DNA of 13,982 bases. Origin: JBKBXU01 sp046313675 (lineage in GTDB: Bacteria; Bacteroidota; Bacteroidia; Cytophagales; Cytophagaceae). Shown piece by piece: positions 1 to 4,841 of this stretch. Under the pieces are notes generated by a model, which worked only from the letters and a program-made list of their open reading frames with translations, did no database searches and was not told the DNA's origin. Within the stretch, counting starts at the first letter, position 1. Each line of letters starts with the position of its first letter. The stretch is from NCBI GenBank assembly GCA_046313675.1, contig JBKBXU010000096.1:1-13982 (forward strand), given 5' to 3'. Position numbers and translations under genes: made by a program.

Positions 1-163
1 CAAGCCAGTTGCCTTCTTTCGGATGGTTTTCAGGATTGTTGTCTACGAAATTAGATGGGTGTCCAAGAACGGTGAAGAAAAAAACGTATGCCAGCACAAT
101 GGTTACTGGGATAACAATGGTCGCGAACAATGATTTTAGTTTACTTTCCGGTTTTGTTTTCAT
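1..163 (-). CDS. exbB: MotA/TolQ/ExbB proton channel family protein, N-terminal part (runs off the left edge)
   Basis: Only the first 54 codons are in the window. They start at the ATG whose complement is 161-163. The peptide has a short basic N-terminus (MKTKPESKLK), a hydrophobic segment at about residues 12-33, then a Gly/Asn/Pro-rich stretch ending HPKEGNWL. This layout is typical of Bacteroidota ExbB, where a similar stretch precedes the second membrane segment. ExbB forms, with ExbD, the inner-membrane proton channel that drives TonB, which in turn powers outer-membrane receptors such as the one at 4842-7661. The gene has its own tandem-repeat promoter at 185-240 and probably leads an operon going left (exbD, tonB and perhaps pst genes are common there, not visible here). 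The family call rests on the N-terminus alone. Confidence 0.75.
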   Translation of the reverse strand, partial: MKTKPESKLKSLFATIVIPVTIVLAYVFFFTVLGHPSNFVDNNPENHPKEGNWL

Positions 164-184
164 AATCTACTATTTTTTTATTAG

Positions 185-240
185 TAAAATTACGGCTTAC
201 ATTTAGCCAAAATGTTATGGCAATGTTAAGTTATTGTTAA
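185..240 (-). promoter_or_regulatory. exbB promoter with three 11-bp-spaced Pho-box-like repeats (P1)
   Basis: On the + strand the hexamers TGTTAT (213-218), TGTTAA (224-229) and TGTTAA (235-240) repeat with an exact 11-bp period. In transcript sense this reads TTAACA-N5-TTAACA-N5-ATAACA. Exactly 20 bp further on is TAATTTTA (complement of 185-192), a 7/8 match to the Bacteroidota -7 element TAnnTTTG. Transcription would start near 178, giving a leader of about 15 nt before the ATG at 163. Direct repeats of 11 bp are the usual site for OmpR/PhoB-family response regulators, and TTAACA is the Bacillus PhoP half-site. Regulator identity is inferred. Confidence 0.7.
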
Positions 241-331
241 TTGTAAAAACATTTATACGCTGACAATCAAACCTTAAGCACTTTTGCCTTTTCAGTTGCA
301 GTAGTCAAGCCATAACAAATGCCCTTAAAAC

Positions 332-425
332 AAAAAAAAGCCCCCGTCCGGGGCTTTCTTGGAAAAATAAACTGTTCAATTTTCATGATCAGGCTTAGAC
401 TAACTAAGGGGATACTGAAAATGAA
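332..425 (-). ncRNA. Candidate small RNA of about 95 nt under a Pho-box-like promoter
   Basis: The promoter at 431-486 (P2) has the same layout as the promoters of exbB, the beta-helix lipoprotein and the TonB receptor, but no gene follows it. A transcript starting near 425 would meet the strong terminator at 337-357 after about 90 nt. Within it, CTTAG and CTAAG (positions 394-398 and 404-408) can form a 5-bp hairpin with a 5-nt loop, followed by a largely unpaired A/U-rich stretch and the terminator stem. The only ATG-started frame in it (from 386) runs through the terminator, so a peptide is unlikely. The alternative is a leader for exbB with transcription continuing past the terminator. 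No homology to a known RNA family is claimed. Confidence 0.45.
337..357 (-). terminator. Intrinsic terminator
   Basis: AAAGCCCC (337-344) and GGGGCTTT (350-357) form an 8-bp stem with a 5-nt loop. In minus sense it is followed by a run of eight T (complement of 332-339). It could end both the T9SS gene transcript (stop at 527) and the candidate small RNA. Confidence 0.85.
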
Positions 426-430
426 TTGTA

Positions 431-486
431 CAAATAAACCACTCAAATGCTAACAGATCATTATGGGAGTGTTAAGGTTTGGTTAA
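431..486 (-). promoter_or_regulatory. Second Pho-box-like promoter with no gene after it (P2)
   Basis: The + strand hexamers CATTAT (459-464), TGTTAA (470-475) and GGTTAA (481-486) lie on an 11-bp period. They are followed after exactly 20 bp by TTTATTTG (complement of 431-438), a 7/8 match to TAnnTTTG. The two outer copies are clear and the one nearest the -7 is weak, as in the other three promoters of this set. Its likely product is the short terminated transcript 332-425. Confidence 0.6.
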
Positions 487-526
487 GACCGCTCAGGGTG
501 ATTCCCCCCACTCGGTTTTGTTTATG

Positions 527-2263
527 TTATAATACGCTTAATTTTATCGTTTTTATTTGATCTTTATAATAGACCCTAACAAGATATATGCCTTTATCAA
601 AAGAAGATGTGTTAATTATTGTTTCTTTCGTTGAGGTAGATATCTGAGAAACCAAATTTCCTGTAGTGTTATAAATTTCAATTTTTGCTTCCGATCCTAA
701 GGAAGGTAGCATTAGGGCACATTGTCCTTCAGCTGGGTTTGGATAAAGGACTATGTCATTAAATGAAGCGTTTTCAGTTTCTATTGTAACACCATCTTCT
801 TCGTTTTCAAAATCCATACCAGCAATTCTAGGACAGTCTTGACCTCTATAAAATGCAACATCATAATTTCCATGAGTTGAATTAACCCCTTCAACGACAA
901 TGTAATAATCTGACCATTGATGAAGATTTCTATGAAGGAAATTTTGGCCAGATTGGATAAGGTTTCCATTTCCATCTAAGAGGTGAAACATAACATTTAT
1001 ACCTGACCTTCTAGCGGCAGAAAAATTAGTTCCCCCCTCTGGATAAATTTGCATCTTATAAAATACATCCGGACTTGGTTGGTTTGGATAGTTATTGCTA
1101 AACCCTGATGTTGTTCCTATTACATTAATATAACCACACCATTCAAGTTCACCAAGGTTGTTTGGATCTGCAAAACTATCGCCACATAACCTAGTAGTAA
1201 TTGTCTTTTGTCGTGTTAAAGAACAAGAACCATAGTTGCGGGTAGCAGAGTAGGTGGTGGTACTTGTAGGTGTAGCAATCACTGAGTTACCTGTAGACTT
1301 ATTTAAGGTATTAGCCGGAGACCAATTATACGGATCATTTATCCCCGCTCCAGGAATAAACAAGTTGGCAGACCCACCTATACATATATTTTCGACATTT
1401 GATTGTATCTCAAAATTATGTACACTGATCATAAAGTGTCTTGTACTGGAACACCCATTTTTAGTTCCACGCACAAAATACGAATTTGTAAAAGCAGGAG
1501 TAGCAGTGTTAGTAGAACTACCGTTATAGGTGCTTAAGAATCCATTATCATAATCGCTCCATTGATACGTGTCAGCACCTGAGGCTGTCAACTGAACCGA
1601 TTGTCCTATGCATATTGTCTCTGCAGACATGCTTAAGCTTAAGGATGGTAACGGTGTAACCGTAACGGTGACGGTTTTAGAAAAGCCACATTCTCCCGTT
1701 ACAGTGTACGTGGTTGTAGAGCTGGGGCTAGCTATGACAGTAGAGCCAGTCGTTTTATTTAAACCATTAGAAGGAGACCAGGCATAGGACTGACTTCCGG
1801 AAGCATTTAAAGATACCGACTGCCCATTACAAATTGTTCTGTTGGATGTCACTGTTAAATTAATGACTTTAACAGATGGCTGGTTTTGAGCGGTTACATT
1901 TACTCCTCCACTTGTTTGTTGGTACCTTACTAATAGTTTGCCATTACCATTGCTTGCGTAAATGGTTTGACTTACAGAGAAATAAAATTGATTATTTGCC
2001 CAACTTCCACTTGTTATATATCCTAAGTGAGCCAATTGCGTTAACCCCCCATTGGTATTTTCATGGTAAAGATAAATATATCCTTCTGAGACCTGTCCTT
2101 GGCCTTTCTGAACAAATCCGGAGCCGGTTATATGTGTGGAGGTGTTGGGTTGTAGGCAAATAGAGTTTAACGAAGGAGTAAAAGAAACGCTTAAATTTGC
2201 AAGTGAATTTTGAATTGCTGCAAAAAATAGCAAAGAAAAAGATAGTAGTTTTAATGTTTTCAT
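527..2263 (-). CDS. Secreted protein with Ig/PKD-like repeats and T9SS type A sorting domain
   Basis: 578 residues. A signal peptide (1-22, ending NSLA) precedes an N-terminal beta-rich region. Three related repeats follow, opening with ICNGQSV (144), ICIGQSV (217) and ICIGGSA (293). Each has a Tyr/Trp-Ser core (YAWSP, YQWSD, YNWSP), and two have a TTTY near the end, a pattern of Ig/PKD-like modules in Bacteroidota surface proteins. Residues about 360-475 (SPDVFYKM, LLDGNGNLI, YYIVVEGV) resemble a pre-peptidase C-terminal (PPC) type beta-sandwich. Residues 503-578 (LYPNPAEGQ, GIYLVRV) form the type A C-terminal domain that directs export by the type IX system and cell-surface attachment or release. 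No catalytic motif is visible, so an adhesive or binding role is the best guess. It lacks the clear tandem-repeat promoter of its neighbours. Confidence 0.85.
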   Translation of the reverse strand: MKTLKLLSFSLLFFAAIQNSLANLSVSFTPSLNSICLQPNTSTHITGSGFVQKGQGQVSEGYIYLYHENTNGGLTQLAHLGYITSGSWANNQFYFSVSQTIYASNGNGKLLVRYQQTSGGVNVTAQNQPSVKVINLTVTSNRTICNGQSVSLNASGSQSYAWSPSNGLNKTTGSTVIASPSSTTTYTVTGECGFSKTVTVTVTPLPSLSLSMSAETICIGQSVQLTASGADTYQWSDYDNGFLSTYNGSSTNTATPAFTNSYFVRGTKNGCSSTRHFMISVHNFEIQSNVENICIGGSANLFIPGAGINDPYNWSPANTLNKSTGNSVIATPTSTTTYSATRNYGSCSLTRQKTITTRLCGDSFADPNNLGELEWCGYINVIGTTSGFSNNYPNQPSPDVFYKMQIYPEGGTNFSAARRSGINVMFHLLDGNGNLIQSGQNFLHRNLHQWSDYYIVVEGVNSTHGNYDVAFYRGQDCPRIAGMDFENEEDGVTIETENASFNDIVLYPNPAEGQCALMLPSLGSEAKIEIYNTTGNLVSQISTSTKETIINTSSFDKGIYLVRVYYKDQIKTIKLSVL

Positions 2264-2397
2264 AGGGTTTTGATTTTTAGTTGAAAATATGAGGCAATTT
2301 ATAGAACCAAACCCTTATTAAACATTTTGTCTAATTAATTTATTGTTAAATCTATAACATTATCCAATATGTAGAAAAGCAATAAAACTAAACAAAA

Positions 2398-2419
2398 AAA
2401 CCGGCTGTTAAACCGGCTT
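2398..2419 (-). terminator. Intrinsic terminator after the 188-residue lipoprotein
   Basis: In minus sense AAGCCGG and CCGGTTT pair over 7 bp (one G-U) around an 8-nt loop and continue into a run of seven T. It lies 20 bp past the stop codon at 2439. The stem is weaker than the other terminators here. Confidence 0.6.
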
Positions 2420-2438
2420 GTTTTTAATTTTAAAATTA

Positions 2439-3005
2439 TCAGTCCATTATATACTTCCAGTCTTTCAAAGAAACATCATATACACATCTTTCATCTGGGA
2501 ATTCTACAAACTCTTTGTTTCCAATATATTTTTTTACATTTCCTTCCTTAATCATTTCTGTAAAAAGTTCTCTTCCAAGCTTTACTGCTTCTTCCTCAGG
2601 AACCATTGGCGTGTTATAAATTTCTTCTAATTCTATGATTTCATAATTATTACCAAGTTTAAACCTTCCTCCTGCGCTTCTTATATTATTGTGAATGTTT
2701 CTTGCCGGCCTTAAAACTGAATAGTAATGAGTGCCATCTTCTGCAACAAAATACTGGTCAAACTTAAATTTAGATGTATTTTCAGCATAATACGCCCTGT
2801 GTTTAGGAAGAAAACGGTCTTCTCGCCGCGCATGTGGCGGAGTTCGATAAATATAAGTTACCAAATTTAACATCACCGTATCTTGATCGGATTTTCCGGG
2901 AATGAAGTTTTCAATTATATATTTATCCTGCTTATCGGCACATCCTGAAATTCCCAGACAAAAGATTAAGAACAAACATAAAGACAGAAGTAATTTATTT
3001 TTCAT
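2439..3005 (-). CDS. Small lipoprotein of unknown function
   Basis: 188 residues. The N-terminus has Lys residues, a hydrophobic stretch and the lipobox GISGC with Cys at 22, so it is a predicted lipoprotein. The mature part is soluble, with charged and aromatic residues mixed, for example RTPPHARREDRF and VAEDGTHYYSVLRPARN. I recognise no family, catalytic motif or repeat. A strong terminator (3037-3062) lies only 32 bp upstream. The gene is therefore expressed either by readthrough from the Pho-like promoter at 4715-4770 or from a weak -7-like TATGTTTA (complement of 3027-3034) packed between terminator and ATG. A terminator also follows it at 2398-2419. Its position next to the receptor and beta-helix lipoprotein suggests an envelope role, but nothing more can be said. 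Confidence 0.75.
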   Translation of the reverse strand: MKNKLLLSLCLFLIFCLGISGCADKQDKYIIENFIPGKSDQDTVMLNLVTYIYRTPPHARREDRFLPKHRAYYAENTSKFKFDQYFVAEDGTHYYSVLRPARNIHNNIRSAGGRFKLGNNYEIIELEEIYNTPMVPEEEAVKLGRELFTEMIKEGNVKKYIGNKEFVEFPDERCVYDVSLKDWKYIMD

Positions 3006-3036
3006 TTTTTACTATGATTTTTAAAGTAAACATAAA

Positions 3037-3062
3037 AAAGCCGGGGAAATTGTCCCGGCTTT
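3037..3062 (-). terminator. Intrinsic terminator after the beta-helix lipoprotein gene
   Basis: AAAGCCGGGG (3037-3046) and TCCCGGCTTT (3053-3062) form a 10-bp stem (one G-U) with a 6-nt loop. A T-run follows in minus sense. It lies 23 bp past the stop codon at 3086. Confidence 0.88.
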
Positions 3063-3085
3063 CTTTTATCATGATATTCTATTAC

Positions 3086-4678
3086 TTATAAATATGGTTT
3101 AATTTGTGGTTCCCACTCAGCCCATCCTGTAGTCCAATCAGTTGTACCGAATGCACCAATGAAGTTAACTTTGTCAAAGAAGTTATCCTGAGCTTTAGGA
3201 CAATTATTCCAATCAGCACTTGTAAGCAGCATAGATCCTGCATTAGGAGTTACTTTTGGAATGCCATTTTCAAAAATGCTAACATCGATACCAGCATCTT
3301 GCCATTTGGCCAATCTTTGGTTTTTATAAGCTGCTGTTTGAAACCAGGTAACCATAGGCTGAACAGAGGTTGGAGGGGCATCTGAAGCTTCAGTTGCGCC
3401 TGAGAATGTACTTCTCCATCTCAAAGATGAACCCTTAGGCTGATTTCCACCATGATTCCCACGAGGTTTTGTTACTCCATCCTGTGGGTCAACAAATGTA
3501 TATGGAAGTCCATTAGTTCCGTCTCTGTGCTCATTTAAAGCTAATCCGTAACCATTAGAGCCCCATCCTTCAACACCGGCCAGAATTACATTTCTTACTT
3601 GCAATTCATCATTAAGTGCTGCACTACTTGAAGAACCTGCTGCATCATCAATAAATAAGCCCCATGGATATGCTGTCATAAAGGTATTATATATAGAAAT
3701 CCTGCTATTTCTTCTTAATTGTGCTGCATGCTGAAAGTCAGAACCGATAGGAGTTTCTCTGTGTTTCTTTGGCCCAACAACAGTTACGTTTGCGAACACC
3801 CCTGAAGTATAAGGTTGATTATTAGAACCTGTACCATCATTATCAACTTCAAAACCGTTAGAGCCGGATTGATCAGAAAGGATAGCGCCTCTAATTGAAA
3901 GTGCGTACTGTACTTTTCCTGAATATCCTTCATCCACGTCTAAATCGTCATCAAGACATCTGTAAGCGATCAGGTTTTTACAGTTAACTGTTCCACCAAA
4001 CCATTCAAAGGCATCATCAAGTCCATAGGAACACATAACGTGGTCAATCACGGTACCACGTCCTACGCTACCCATAGTAAGAGAGTTAACTTCCTGGTTA
4101 GGATTAATTGGAATACCGGCAAATTCAATTCTAACGTATCTAACTATACCAGAATTATCATCATCATCGGTACCACCGTGCCACGCACCATAGTTCCCTT
4201 CAAGCTGACCTTCTCCACCACCACCATTGATAATGTTATTTTTGGCTCTTCCACATATTACCAATCCACCCCAATCACCTGGCTCTCTACGCCCAGGTTC
4301 TCTTTCTGAGGTCATAACAATTGGCTCATCGGCGGTTCCTTCAGCCATTATTTTACCACCTCTTTGGATGATAAGAGTGCCTTTGGATTCCCTGTCTCCT
4401 ACCACAAGAGTTCCTTTCTCAATAGTAAGAACATTGCCATCCTGTACCCTTACATAACCGTTCAGTCTGTAAACTTTATCTTTGGTCCACGTTTGGGTTG
4501 GAAGATCTCCAGCCGAAATTTCTACAATTTCAGCAGATGATGGTGGCTGATCTGTTGGGTCTGGTTCATCAGTCTTCTTTTTACAACCTTCAGAGAAGAT
4601 GGTTGCTCCTATCAACAAGCAACCCAATATAAATTGGCCACCCGTCTTAAGAATCTTAAAGTTGTTTTTGTTTTTCAT
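3086..4678 (-). CDS. Surface lipoprotein, beta-helix-like, of the family paired with TonB-dependent receptors
   Basis: 530 residues from the ATG at 4678. The lipobox FSEGC puts the lipidated Cys at 32, followed by KKK and a Pro/Asp-rich linker. The body looks like a Gly/Val/Ile-rich right-handed beta-helix: VLTIEKGTLVVGDRESKG, GDWGGLVICGRAKNN (134-148), GTVIDHVMCSYGLDDAFEWF. Acidic clusters TDDDDNSG (170-177) and CLDDDLDVDEG (241-251) could bind Ca2+ or another cation. The C-terminus is Trp-rich (TTDWTTGWAEWEP). This family is common in Bacteroidota, usually beside a TonB receptor; its biochemical role is not established as far as I know. A longer frame begins at 4717, but that codon lies inside the promoter -7 element, so 4678 is the start. 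It has its own promoter (4715-4770), separated from the receptor gene by a terminator. Confidence 0.85.
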   Translation of the reverse strand: MKNKNNFKILKTGGQFILGCLLIGATIFSEGCKKKTDEPDPTDQPPSSAEIVEISAGDLPTQTWTKDKVYRLNGYVRVQDGNVLTIEKGTLVVGDRESKGTLIIQRGGKIMAEGTADEPIVMTSEREPGRREPGDWGGLVICGRAKNNIINGGGGEGQLEGNYGAWHGGTDDDDNSGIVRYVRIEFAGIPINPNQEVNSLTMGSVGRGTVIDHVMCSYGLDDAFEWFGGTVNCKNLIAYRCLDDDLDVDEGYSGKVQYALSIRGAILSDQSGSNGFEVDNDGTGSNNQPYTSGVFANVTVVGPKKHRETPIGSDFQHAAQLRRNSRISIYNTFMTAYPWGLFIDDAAGSSSSAALNDELQVRNVILAGVEGWGSNGYGLALNEHRDGTNGLPYTFVDPQDGVTKPRGNHGGNQPKGSSLRWRSTFSGATEASDAPPTSVQPMVTWFQTAAYKNQRLAKWQDAGIDVSIFENGIPKVTPNAGSMLLTSADWNNCPKAQDNFFDKVNFIGAFGTTDWTTGWAEWEPQIKPYL

Positions 4679-4714
4679 TGTTAATTTTAGTTTAATTACT
4701 AATCCGATTTTGCA

Positions 4715-4770
4715 CAAACTTACTGCGAGTATATTATTAGGTTATTAATCAAATGTTATATTATTGTTAA
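4715..4770 (-). promoter_or_regulatory. Pho-box-like promoter of the beta-helix lipoprotein gene (P3)
   Basis: The + strand hexamers TATTAA (4743-4748), TGTTAT (4754-4759) and TGTTAA (4765-4770) are on an 11-bp period. After exactly 20 bp comes TAAGTTTG (complement of 4715-4722), a perfect TAnnTTTG. Transcription should start near 4708, leaving a leader of about 30 nt before the ATG at 4678. This placement rules out the upstream start codon at 4717. Confidence 0.78.
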
Positions 4771-4792
4771 GAAAGAAGGTTGGGTATTAAAT

Positions 4793-4824
4793 AAAAAAAA
4801 GGGGGCAAATTGCCCCCTTTTTTT
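4793..4824 (-). terminator. Bidirectional intrinsic terminator after the TonB receptor gene
   Basis: GGGGGC (4801-4806) pairs with GCCCCC (4812-4817) around the loop AAATT. It is flanked by eight A and seven T that extend the stem and give a T-run on either strand. It isolates the receptor transcript (stop at 4842) from the promoter at 4715-4770. Confidence 0.9.
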
Positions 4825-4841
4825 ATTTAAAAAAATTTATA

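Larger units (their letters stand above)
164..526. other. Intergenic region between exbB and the T9SS protein gene
   Basis: This 363-bp stretch holds two Pho-box-like promoters (185-240 and 431-486) and one terminator (337-357). I find no supportable protein gene: the frames present are short, and one crosses the terminator stem. Confidence 0.7.

Noticed and set aside
9..206. 65-codon plus-strand frame at the left edge
   Set aside because: It is antisense to the exbB start and its tail consists of A/T-rich intergenic sequence with no family resemblance.
267..386. Minus-strand frame of 39 codons starting MKIEQFIF inside the candidate small RNA
   Set aside because: It reads straight through the terminator stem and T-run, so a full-length message is unlikely.
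1254..1529. Long antisense frames inside the T9SS, receptor, dxs and scpA genes
   Set aside because: They mirror well supported genes on the other strand and show no start signals or family motifs of their own.
2305..2349. Possible fifth Pho-like promoter before the T9SS protein gene
   Set aside because: Only one good hexamer (TGTTAA, 2344-2349) and one weak copy (AATTAA, 2333-2338) are in phase, and no TAnnTTTG lies at the 20-bp distance.
2399..2418. Direct repeat ACCGGCT in two copies
   Set aside because: Explained by the stem of the terminator at 2398-2419 rather than by a mobile element or regulator site.
4679..4717. N-terminal extension of the beta-helix lipoprotein (start at 4717)
   Set aside because: The codon is within the -7 element, and the extension would bury the lipoprotein signal peptide.
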